Assembly (NCBI GenBank): GCA_963920635.1
Contig: OY987301.1
Location: forward strand, 16,224,501-16,288,500
Length of the DNA stretch: 64,000 nucleotides
Direction: 5' to 3'
DNA from: Pseudeuparius sepicola
Lineage: Eukaryota; Arthropoda; Insecta; Coleoptera; Anthribidae
Positions within the stretch are counted from its first letter, which is position 1; every line of letters starts with the position of its first letter. Shown here one piece after another: positions 48,101 through 58,185 of the stretch. Under the pieces are notes generated by a model. It had not been told where the DNA came from, made no database searches, and was given only the letters and a program-made list of their open reading frames with translations. Made by a program: the position numbers and the translations under genes.

Positions 48101-51100
48101 GGGTGGTTTGTGGGGTGTTAGGTAGGTACTCTGGGGAGTCTAACCTCGTGCAAGTTACTGCTCTAAGATAACTTGACATACGATACAGCGAGTGGTGATA
48201 CGAATTGACGGAACACTGGAAGAAAAACGCGCGATTCAAAATTGTCAGCAGTCAGCACATCGAATTGACAATTGGCAACGCTGCGCTCTGCACCTTGCAC
48301 CTCCCTCCAAATTTAAATGCTGGGAGGAAGGACGTGGACGTTGCCGGTTTTAAAGCATACAATCATGTTAATGTATAGTTCAACAATATCGCGTTTTTCA
48401 AATGATCCTTCTTCGAATGTCGCGATGCGATGACGGTTTCAATACGCGACGTATCAATTTTCGGGCTCCTTACAATTCAATGCTGCACTGTCTCAATTCC
48501 CCACATATTCTGTGTTGTCAGATTTCGCGGTCATGATATAGGAACTCGAAAGTTGGAACTGGGCCAACACTATATCAAAGACCCGAGCATGACCTCATAA
48601 TTTCATATTGTTGTTAGCGATCTCCGGTGGCGCTTTGTGCCTTTTCTATAATGTGAAATTGAACTGCCCATAAATGCAACAACAAACCATATTAAAAATT
48701 GTGTTTGTGTGTGTTTGTGATCTCAAAGCCCACAAAAACACACTTTAAATGGAATTACCACCAACCTTCGAACGATTTTTATCACCGGATGACGTAGATA
48801 TATCCGAAACGTCAAATAATATGCCCGTGAGCTTATCTTGTTATGAGGTATAGTACTATGCTATTCAGATACCCTGCCAAATTATTTGCTAGGCAAAATG
48901 TATTCCAATCGACGATGTCTCACCTGAATTCAGCCTGTTCTACCCGTATGTCATATTCTCCGATGCGTTTGCCGCGGAAGTACTTGCTCCAGTCGGTGTT
49001 CTGGTCGTCGATAACCAGGAGTGTCAAATGGCGACCAGATACGGAAGACGTTACACGAGTAGCGCTGAAAGTAAAAATAGCAATTATAATAAAGCAACAA
49101 CATTATAAAACAATAAAGGCCGGATCCTATGGATTTAAAAAAAGTATTTAGGTGAATTATTTTGACTCGGCCAATAGTTTCTGCGTGAAAAATGATGCCA
49201 AATGATGTACCCAAAAACAAACAGGTGATATCTTTTATCTCTATTAAATTTGTAATTTAAAAAAAAACAAAATATTCCCTTTATTTCTTAAAATTTCAGA
49301 TATATTTTAGTTGTCTAATTTTCAATTTTATGGCCCTCCTATGTATAATTGTTTGTTTCACTAAATTCAAAATCCCCAAGTGTATTTGTTGATAATAATT
49401 ATTGTTGTTTCAAATAAAAAAAATTGTGCAAAAAAATGCACAAATAAAAGCTCATTAAACTTAATGCACCGAAGTTTGTTCTAATTTCAACAATTTGTTA
49501 CAAAAGTTACTGAATTTTGTTTGTTTTTTTTATTAAGTAGTCAGGCAATTTGCATCACAAAGAAAAAAGATAAACATTTTTAGGGCTACTTTTTAAATGA
49601 ATAGCTATCTCTTAACTATCCTGGAAACTATACTTGAATCATGGAAACGTCTTACAGCAATATGTATTTTATTTGTCAAGCAAAATTACGTGACGTTCGA
49701 AAATTGACAACTTTTTCCTTTAGAATTATCCGAAACTTTGATAAATAAAGCAACTGTTCATCCTTTTTTTGAGGCAACATCACATTTCATAGAGAAAGGA
49801 CATGCTTTTGGTGCCTTATTTGGCATCACTTTTCAAGCAGAAAAGAGCCAAAATTTACAAGAATGAATTAATGAAAATTCCCATATGGTGTGAACTCTAT
49901 TGGTGAGTGAAACTTGTATTTTACAGAATAACAGAAACGGAGTATTAATCTACGTGCATTAAGAGGATTTGTTCTAGTGTCAGGTGTAGGATTTTTAGGT
50001 TAAAATTTAACAATGTATTTTGGTCCAATAAGTAGTCTTTAAAATTAAAGGGGCTTTTTTAACAATCGAAACATTGAACAATGTTACTTTCAATGTAATC
50101 AATATTTTAGTTGTATGATGAGATTTGTCTAGTAGGAATTTATTACTTCGTTACTTATGGCAAGCGCGGATCTACTCAATACACACACCGACTTGCCAAA
50201 ACTGGTCGGTTTAGCATTGTTCTAAATTATGCAACCGAAAATTTTATTGTCAGACGTTGTATATAAACATTGATTCCTAGGTTCCTTATTCAATTATATA
50301 AATGAATTTATATAATTTAAATACTGCTAAACTGTTTAAATTGAACCTCTGTTTAAATTTATGACACATATTTTCAAAAGAAACCAAAGTAAAAGAGGAG
50401 AAAAAATTGCGCCTTCATGCGCCTTGTACATCCAAGCGTCTTGTTGTTTGTTTGCCCCTGTCGAAGCTGTCACTTTCGCGATTATTCAAAACAGTAAACT
50501 CGTTCAAAATGAATCATTTTACGGAAATATAAATGTACAAGAAATTACCAACAGAATCGTATTCGTGAAATTTTCTCGATAAAAACCAAGTGCAACGCAA
50601 TTAAAATATTATCCCTGTTATCAAATTATCATTGTAGTCAGCTGTCTAAGCATAATTTAATTTAAAAATGTTTCAAACTTTGTTAAAATGTATTTTAGAT
50701 TATTTGAGTTTGAGTAGTTGTTAAAAACTTAACAAAACAAAATTCACTAGAATCTACCAAAACCCTTTGAAACAGCACCGTCGCAATGACAAGGTCCGGC
50801 AGCTGAAAGCGATGAGTCATCCAAGGGAGGTGGGCCTAAGGGCCAAATTCAAATTTCAAAATGTCAACTTGGCATAATTTGGTAAAAAAAACACTTTAAA
50901 ATCAATGTTTACATATATAGCTCATGGTTAATCTACGAGAGTGAAAGTCACATTTTCAAGGGCTTTTTGTGCATTTAGATATCTACCGGTACAATTTTCG
51001 TAAATGCCAATTATTTCTTATTTGCCAATTCTTATATATATATATTTCTTCTTAATTATTTCTTATTTACAACTAAATTCGAATGAATAAAACCATAAAA

Positions 51101-51585
51101 CGTCCTGATTTTAAGGTGGTTATGTTTAATCATGTAAAATTGTTAGGTATTATAATCTCCAAACAGTCCAAACCAAAACCACTTTTACCCTGGAAGACTG
51201 TGTTTGTCATTGTTGTTTTTGTATCTAAAACGATTTTAAGGTTTTTATTTCTATGAATTTTATTTTAATTTTTAAGTATCCTGATTTTAATAATGATTAT
51301 ATTAAAAAAATCGCTTTGATTAAAATCACGATCTTACTCACGATTTGAATCAACCGATTTAAATCGTCTCAACCCTGACCTGGAGACGGCAGCGCCGAGG
51401 ATCGACGCCCCCTGATCCCTGGCCTGTCCGGTGAGACTTTGGACTCTCTGGAGCAGGCTCTCCCTGGACTTGGCCGGCGACGTCGGGGCGCTCGTCGTCT
51501 TTGAACTCGACCCTCGCAGGTTCAAGGACAAGTCGCCGCCGCTCGACGATGCCGACTGCGAGGGCGGTGGCGGCGGCGGCGGCGC
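45073..51585 (-). CDS. Syn: Synapsin, partial: linker plus first half of domain C (five exons)
   Basis: Minus-strand exons in transcription order: 51585-51380, 49064-48924, 48034-47932, 45345-45235 and 45177-45073, about 222 residues in one consistent frame with GT-AG borders. Synapsins are peripheral phosphoproteins of synaptic vesicles that tether vesicles to actin; domain C has a pre-ATP-grasp and ATP-grasp fold. Diagnostic stretches are [65 protein letters not shown] and [15 protein letters not shown], all at the expected order and spacing. The first exon is a Pro-run plus Ser/Thr-rich linker, like the poorly conserved region before domain C. Domain A (the N-terminal phosphorylation site) and the ATP-grasp exons that should follow REM were not found, so both ends are incomplete. 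TIMP lies in the intron after the last exon seen. Confidence 0.93.
45235..45345 (-). CDS. Syn: Synapsin exon: domain C middle
   Basis: 111 bp, 37 full codons between the acceptor tttttctag and the donor CAG|GTATGT. It reads [20 protein letters not shown] then [17 protein letters not shown], collinear with the family's VRQ..., GGVPSINSL and YNF segments. The next intron is only 57 bp. Confidence 0.95.
45346..46507. other. Synapsin intron, AT-rich, nothing recognised
   Basis: AATAAA motifs at about 45458 and 45521 are the first + strand poly(A) signals after the TIMP stop. A short direct repeat (aaagctttgttta) lies near 46068-46093. Confidence 0.5.
46508..47083. mobile_element. Foldback MITE, TIR tgaagggtacacgagaaaaa
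   Basis: 576 bp: the left end tgaagggtacacgagaaaaa with caggc is mirrored by gcctgttttcccgtgtaccc then ttca. Partial inner copies (agcctattcttctcgtgta, tagcctgttttttccc) lie at 46910-46985. No clear target duplication. The copies of aaaattgatttagcc make short ORFs only. Confidence 0.65.
47139..47205 (-). ncRNA. Second tRNA-like Pol III unit
   Basis: On the minus strand, a TAGCCGATGG A-box-like tract and a clear B box (GGTTCGAGTCCCGGC) are followed by ctggagtgca and a T-run. The end resembles the 25649 unit (B box, ctggagt, T-run), suggesting one tRNA-derived SINE family. No acceptor stem is seen. Confidence 0.5.
47557..47919. mobile_element. hAT-type MITE at a synapsin splice donor, 8-bp target duplication
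   Basis: 363 bp with TIR ctatgaataaagaaccccag and inverse ctggggttctttattcattg, and the perfect direct repeat GATCTAAC at 47549-47556 and 47920-47927. On the synapsin strand the duplication covers intron positions +5 to +12 after the 47932 exon end, so the donor GTGAGT is retained. Confidence 0.85.
47932..48034 (-). CDS. Syn: Synapsin exon: domain C, pre-ATP-grasp strand pair
   Basis: 103 bp. It starts after tttcag, completes the Arg codon, then reads [20 protein letters not shown] and [14 protein letters not shown], ending on a full codon at CTG|GTGAGT. A hAT-type MITE is inserted in the intron 12 bp past this donor. Confidence 0.93.
48035..48923. other. Synapsin intron, nothing further recognised
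   Basis: Less AT-rich than the average intron here. No exon-like ORF with splice sites was seen. Confidence 0.5.
48924..49064 (-). CDS. Syn: Synapsin exon: start of domain C
   Basis: 141 bp between a tttttactttcag acceptor and a CAG|GTGAGA donor. It encodes [13 protein letters not shown], then [20 protein letters not shown] and [12 protein letters not shown], the most conserved opening of synapsin domain C. It ends with two bases of a split Arg codon. Confidence 0.95.
49065..51379. other. Synapsin intron, AT-rich, nothing recognised
   Basis: A low-complexity tract (cacgatcttactcacgattt then gaatcaaccgatttaaatcg) sits directly past the donor of the linker exon. A small ta microsatellite lies at about 51035. 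Confidence 0.5.
51380..51585 (-). CDS. Syn: Synapsin exon: Pro/Ser-rich linker before domain C
   Basis: 206 bp, phase 0 in and phase 2 out. The acceptor ctgccaacag is followed by Ala, seven prolines, a Ser/Gly stretch, and [20 protein letters not shown] then [19 protein letters not shown]. The donor CCAG|GTCAGG is a weak match but keeps the phase with the next exon (split Ser codon). GC content is far above the surroundings, as expected of an exon here. Confidence 0.8.
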
Positions 51586-53696
51586 CTGTTGGCAGAAGGA
51601 GAGGAAAAAATGCATAATTATTATCACACCAAAACATCATTGGCGTTGTTGGTATCAAAATACAATATTTAGTTTTATAATGAGAACCAAACCGATTTAT
51701 ACTAGTAACAAACTGTTTTATAAATATTGTTATAAAGGCTGTAAGACAGGGTATAGTAGATACCTACTCGTATATTGTATAGCTTGTTCGGAATGGCATT
51801 TATTTCCTATACAAAGTATGACAGTTTGCGGCACGAGCGAATAAATAAAACCTTTTTAAAGCATACTTTTATTTAAGCCATGTACTAAAACAATTAAAAT
51901 AAGTTTAGGTTTTCGTTCAATGCCAAATTGCGCCAAATTTTTGTAAATCAAAAAGCTTGTCCCGCGAATTGTAAAGAAAGTACTTTGGCAAGTATTAGAT
52001 ACTTTGCTTATCAACCAATCACTGTCCAATAAAATTAATTGGTATCTACTTTTATGAACATTTCGCCCGACAAGCTTTTTGATTCACAAAAACTTAACGC
52101 AATTGGGCATTGACGAAAACCTAAACTTATTTTATACGCTTTAGTACATGTCTTACATAAAAGCTTGTTCTTAAAAAGGCTTTTTTTATCTTTTATTTTA
52201 TTATTATTTTTCCTTTGTCTTGCGGATTAGTGATTAGATATTATTCTTAGATACCATTAATAAGGTGCTCTAAGTAACGCTACTCGGAATCGGATTTATA
52301 GATAAAATAAATAAAATTTAAAAACAAATTTTTCTCCATTTGTCAACTCAAAAGCTTTGTAACTAACTCGTACATTAAAAAGCGATAAACAATTGAGATA
52401 TTTTGATGATCCTGCGTAATTATCGATTTTATAATACTCTGGTTCAATAAAGAAGTGAAACAATACCAGCAGGTCAACCAAATTAAACAATTCCCCCCAG
52501 GATTATCTTTCCAAAAATAACACAGGATAGGAGTACAACCCTACGGGTTTTTGTCCATTATTGGTGAATATAAATAGACATACCCCGGTGTTTTCCTAGG
52601 TAAGACCATAAAGGCTGAAATTCTTAAATTTAGTTTAACACTATTGTTCCTAGTTTGTTTTAGCACTAAATTAAGAAACCTCTGCAAAGTCTGTGATTTA
52701 AGTATCTCTTCTAAATTCAATAAACTTGGGTTTGGATATGGAGTCACCTCGGTCAACTGAACCATAACCCTGAAAGAGTCTCGCCCGGAAAACTAACGTT
52801 CCAGATCAAACATACTAACCCTTTTAAAAGGAGGTACATACCTCAACTTCTTTGTAATTAAACTTATCCTGTAGAGCTAAAATATCAAATGAATTTCAAG
52901 CAAAAGCTTCCCCACTGTCATACAGAAATAGCACACATACTTCTTTCTACGGAAAATTCTATAATTATTGTTATCCTTATATAAATAGATCAAACGCAGA
53001 GCATTTCTTCTAAATTAAATAATTATGTTTTTTTATTATAGCAAATACAAGAGAAACTTATGCCACAATTCCCCAAGAACCGGTAACCAATATCGGATTG
53101 CAAAAGCAAGCTTCTAATTAGAATCCTGCAAGATATTTCTAGAAAATGGATTAACGAAATTATTGTTTCGTTACTTAGTAAATTATAATCACTGGCACAA
53201 GGGTGTATAGTAGATTGTAGAATCTACAGAGATACGTTAGATCTGTTATTTTGCTGACTGGCTCAGAACTTTTCGTAACTATATATTGCGAGTTTTTCGA
53301 AGGGTCTAAAGTTTTATATCTATAATAGAAAAAAGTAACTTCTGCAATTCTGCAGAAATCGATAAAATCTTTAGAGGTGCCCGAGTTTCGGGAAATATAA
53401 TTATTTTACCAACTTTATGTGCTTGCATCAAACGCATATACGGGTATTTCCTGCATTTATACAGCAAAACAAACTTTCCGGTCAATGTTTTACCGTGTCT
53501 CGTTTGTTAGCGGAGTCCTAGCATAGAGCGTGCAATTCAGAGGTGGATAATTTTGATTTTCAAAATCAAACAACGTCCGGAATAATTTTATTCAGCAGTT
53601 TAAACCCTTTATAAAGAAGTTTATTTTGTCTAAGCGAAATTCTTCATTTCCAGTGGTATACACTGGTGAATATTTTGGATTTTGCAACAAGAAAAT
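51586..53696. other. Upstream synapsin intron, nothing recognised
   Basis: AT-rich. An imperfect inverted pair (ggttttcgttcaatgcc and cgcaattgggcattgacgaa, about 51908 and 52100; with aaaagcttgtc tracts inside) marks an unclassified MITE of about 230 bp. Confidence 0.4.
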
Positions 53697-53772
53697 TCCG
53701 CATATTATATCCTTCGGCGCTACGCGCCTCAGGATATAAAAATGCTCGGTAAATAATGGCGTGTATAATATA
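53697..53772. repeat. Hairpin repeat related to 33022-33134
   Basis: A near-perfect palindrome centred in tatatccttcggcgctacgc gcctcaggatata, followed by aaatgctcggtaaataatgg, identical to the right arm of the 33 kb unit. Confidence 0.7.
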
Positions 53773-55377
53773 CTAATATATGTACAGGATAAAGTATAAA
53801 TTTATACGACGAATATAATATAAATGAATAAAAATAGATTTTTTACCATTTCTAAATTTCTTTGAACATAACGAAAGAAAACTAATTTAGATCGAAGAAA
53901 AGTTTCGTGCTCCATTATTATTATTGATATAGACACAAATTCACTTTCCTGCACAAGTTGGATAGCAAATGATAGGTATGCACACTTCAAGGCAATGCGA
54001 AAATGTCAATAGCATTCGTATAACTTATACAAATTCTGGAGCGCAAAATTTCAATAACTTTACATGAAACATTGATTCTCGAATGGCGAAGAAGCTATTC
54101 CGAACTTTCGGAAGAGAAAATGTGAATTGAAATGGAGGTAATCTCGTTAGAATGAAAAGTCATTTTATTAGTTGACACAAGAAATTAATTTTCAATTTAG
54201 AGTAAATTGATTGAAGCTTTCTTTCAGCACGTTGAAAAATTAGAAACTGCAGGAAACTTGTGTAAAATGGAACTAAGAAGCCTTTATAATATCTGATAGG
54301 ATTCAAATTCCATAAATATGCATCTAGGATATACCTATAGGTAATAAGGTCAGTGTCAGTGTTTATGTCGGTTTAGTACTAGAGCACACTGAAACAGAAA
54401 CTTAATACATAACATGTATACCTAAGTGCTGCATATGCCCTAAATTCCATAATGTAAATAATTCTACATGACAACGTGTGAACCAGATCCTAATTTCCGG
54501 TTCCTTCCTTCCTTCCATGTGAATTCTATCTTACTGCATCCTAATAGTTATTAATATGTGCAGTCACGAAGACACTGTACTTATAATGAACTAAATTATA
54601 CATGATTCATGGTTTAATGTGAGCTATCTTGGCAATTAAAAAACTCAATTATAGCAAGCCTTGAAATAATTGATTCAAGAAATATTTAACATGGTATTTT
54701 CAAATTTCAAATATTTGCAATGTAGTATGTGATGAGTGATGAAAAAAGTACTGGCTTAAAGCTTAAAGAAATCAGTTTTGCGCGCAAATTTAATTGAGCA
54801 CTTTTTTTTGTAACTCTTGAAACAAGCCGAAGAAGTTTCGGCAATTTTCGAGTATTTCAAAAACATCCCTGACAATAGGCCATGGATCTGAAAAAGGCAA
54901 TTTTGTCTTTTAAATAAAGTTTTCCGAAAAAAATACGTATTATGTGTCGGTGTCGATATATTTATAGTGTTTCTCCATCAGAACCTAGTATCATTATTGC
55001 CCATTTTTATAAAATATTCATACAATCTGCAACATATAGAAAACTTTTTTTAATATTGACTTCTCGAGAATTGTAATAGTTGGATTGAGCTTAAACGCTA
55101 AATATAAAAAGTACTGACACAGTAAAGCATTTTAATTTCTAAAAGTTAACTTTTGTATCGGTTTGTTTCAAATCCACATAAATATTTTATTTCACAGTCA
55201 ACATTGGAAATAATTTCTATTATTGATGGCAACTTGATACAACTTATTAGTATTTTCTTCTCTTCATTTTTTTCTATAAACTCAAGTAATGTGCAGTCAA
55301 AAATAAAAAAGTATGTTGCATACCTTTTGACTATTTATGATATTTGACATTTGACAATAATCCACCTGAATTATTAT
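53773..55377. other. AT-rich stretch, nothing recognised
   Basis: Random short ORFs. A cctt microsatellite lies at about 54500-54516. Confidence 0.5.
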
Positions 55378-55491
55378 ACATTTAATGCCATTTTTGAATC
55401 TCTATCCAACAAAAAAAGTTTATGAAAATCGAGCTACAAATAAAAATTTTACAGGGGTGATCACTGGTCAGTCCTTAAGTGGGACACACTG
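55378..55491. repeat. Solo right end of the 33722-35374 foldback family
   Basis: Matches the last ~115 bp of that element (catttaatgccatttttgaa ... cagtccttaagtgggacaca), ending cactg before TA. No left partner is present. Confidence 0.8.
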
Positions 55492-56080
55492 TATATAAAT
55501 ATTCGAGTCTGTGTTTCCACAAATTCTACGTTAACAGCGAAACAAACTTTTCAGCTTATTACTTGTTATAGCATTTTTTGCCAATCCCAGATTGTTAGCA
55601 TTATTTCCACGAGTCGGAACGCCAGCATGTAATAAAAACAAAACCCACGCATAAAGTTAGGGGTTGCACTGTAGTGGGTTGTTTGTTCCCTGAACAATTT
55701 AGCGGTGGAGAATCAATGCTGTAATTAAAAGTGCTTACGTCGATGGTGGATGAAATTGCCCTGGTGGCGGCGTCTTCGTTAAATCAGATACGAACGGGGT
55801 ACTTTGGCATTGCTTTCTTCTTAATGAAAATTTATATTATGGGATAAAGAGGCCCTACAGCCAGATTGCCTTTGAGCTATTTTAAACTGAAAAAGCACAG
55901 TCAGTTTTCCTATTGATTTTTTTTACAAGCGATACATCAGATTTGATTGATTGTCAACATATAGCAAAATATTTTAGTGTTTAGGATGCATTTGGTTTAT
56001 GAAAAACGTAATAATTAAAAAAAAACTCTGTGAACACAGTTGTAGATGTGGAAATGTTACCTTACTGAAAACATATACCT

Positions 56081-58185
56081 ACAATACTGAGCTTATTCCA
56101 AAAGTAATGTTCTGTAATATCTTGATAAATACTAACAGGTAACATTTTTATAGTGTCAGGTGTGGGGTCAATTAAACTTAAAATACAGGCAAATATTTTA
56201 AGTAATAGTAAAAATTTCTTTAAAAAAGTGTATCGGAAAATATTTGCAACTAATAGCTTCTTCAGTTTCTACAAAATTACTAGTTATACTGCCACTGGCG
56301 GCTTTTGAAAATACGTCATAATACAATACGGAACTTGTTCCAAAAGTAATGTTCTGTTATATCTTGAAAAAGACTAACAGGTAATATTTTTATGGTGTCG
56401 GATATGGGGCCAATTAAACTTAAAATACAGGCCAATATTTTAAATAATAGTAAAAATTGCTTTAAAAAAGTGTATCGGAAAATATTTGCAACTTCTAGCT
56501 TCTTCAGTTTCTACAAAATAAAGTACTTACTAGTTATACTTTTGAAAAAAGTAATGTTCTGTAATATCTTGACAAAAACTAACAGATAATATTTTTATGG
56601 TGTCAGGTGTGGGGTTAATTAAACGTAAAATACAGGCCAATAAAAAAATAAGTAAAAATTGCTTTAAAAAAGTGTATCGGAAAATATTTGCAACTTCTAG
56701 CTTCTTCAGTTTCTACAAAATAAAGTACTTACTAGTTATACTTTTGAAAAAAGTAATGTTCTGTAATATCTTGACAAAAACTAACAGATAATATTTTTAT
56801 GGTGTCAGGTGTGGGGTTAATTAAACGTAAAATACAGGCCAATAAAAAAATAAGTAAAAATTGCTTTAAAAAAGTGTATCGGAAAATATTTGCAACTTCT
56901 AGCTTCTTCAGTTTCTACAAAATAAAGTACTTACTAGTTATACTTTTGAAAAAAGTAATGTTCTGTAATATCTTGACAAAAACTAACAGATAATATTTTT
57001 ATGGTGTCAGGTGTGGGGTTAATTAAACGTAAAATACAGGCCAATAAAAAAATAAGTAAAAATTGCTTTAAAAAAGTGTATCGGAAAATATTTGCAACTT
57101 CTAGCTTCTTCAGTTTCTACAAAATAAAGTACTTACTAGTTATACTTTTGAAAAAAGTAATGTTCTGTAATATCTTGACAAAAACTAACAGATAATATTT
57201 TTATGGTGTCAGGTGTGGGGTTAATTAAACGTAAAATACAGGCCAATAAAAAAATAAGTAAAAATTGCTTTAAAAAAGTGTATCGGAAAATATTTGCAAC
57301 TTCTAGCTTCTTCAGTTTCTACAAAATAAAGTACTTACTAGTTATACTTTTGAAAAAAGTAATGTTCTGTAATATCTTGACAAAAACTAACAGATAATAT
57401 TTTTATGGTGTCAGGTGTGGGGTTAATTAAACGTAAAATACAGGCCAATAAAAAAATAAGTAAAAATTGCTTTAAAAAAGTGTATCGGAAAATATTTGCA
57501 ACTTCTAGCTTCTTCAGTTTCTACAAAATAAAGTACTTACTAGTTATACTTTTGAAAAAAGTAATGTTCTGTAATATCTTGACAAAAACTAACAGATAAT
57601 ATTTTTATGGTGTCAGGTGTGGGGTTAATTAAACGTAAAATACAGGCCAATAAAAAAATAAGTAAAAATTGCTTTAAAAAAGTGTATCGGAAAATATTTG
57701 CAACTTCTAGCTTCTTCAGTTTCTACAAAATAAAGTACTTACTAGTTATACTTTTGAAAAAAGTAATGTTCTGTAATATCTTGACAAAAACTAACAGATA
57801 ATATTTTTATGGTGTCAGGTGTGGGGTTAATTAAACGTAAAATACAGGCCAATAAAAAAATAAGTAAAAATTGCTTTAAAAAAGTGTATCGGAAAATATT
57901 TGCAACTTCTAGCTTCTTCAGTTTCTACAAAATAAAGTACTTACTAGTTATACTTTTGAAAAAAGTAATGTTCTGTAATATCTTGACAAAAACTAACAGA
58001 TAATATTTTTATGGTGTCAGGTGTGGGGTTAATTAAACGTAAAATACAGGCCAATAAAAAAATAAGTAAAAATTGCTTTAAAAAAGTGTATCGGAAAATA
58101 TTTGCAACTTAAAGCTTCTTCAGTTCCTACAAAATTACTAGGCATACTGCCACTGGCAGCTTTTGAAAATAAGTCATAATGCAAT
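56081..58185. repeat. Tandem array, ten units, 202-bp core unit
   Basis: Eight near-identical 202-bp units (equivalent points at 56597, 56799, 57001, 57203, 57405, 57607, 57809, 58011), preceded by two diverged units (56081-56322, 242 bp; then from 56323). The first unit and the last right edge carry a segment missing from the inner units (gccactggcggc and tacgtcataatacaat). Each unit has an identical 64-65 codon ORF with stop. The period is not a multiple of three and the peptide is Lys/Phe-rich low-complexity, so these are not taken as genes. Confidence 0.95.

Noticed and set aside
48843..49151. 102-codon + strand ORF
   Set aside because: Antisense shadow of the synapsin exon at 48924-49064, which has clear homology and splice sites.
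51431..51844. 137-codon + strand ORF with a glycine run
   Set aside because: The glycine run is the complement of the proline codons of the synapsin linker exon.
55741..55790. Possible upstream synapsin exon on the minus strand (TPPPGQFHPPST before a GTAAGC donor)
   Set aside because: The phase does not fit the next exon (phase 2 against 0), the frame that would fit has an upstream stop, and no convincing acceptor is present.
56392..58003. Eight nearly identical 64-65 codon ORFs in a row, as if a multigene peptide cluster
   Set aside because: They are one ORF repeated by a 202-bp tandem array. The period breaks the frame and the peptide has Lys/Phe-rich AT-driven composition with no signal or motif.
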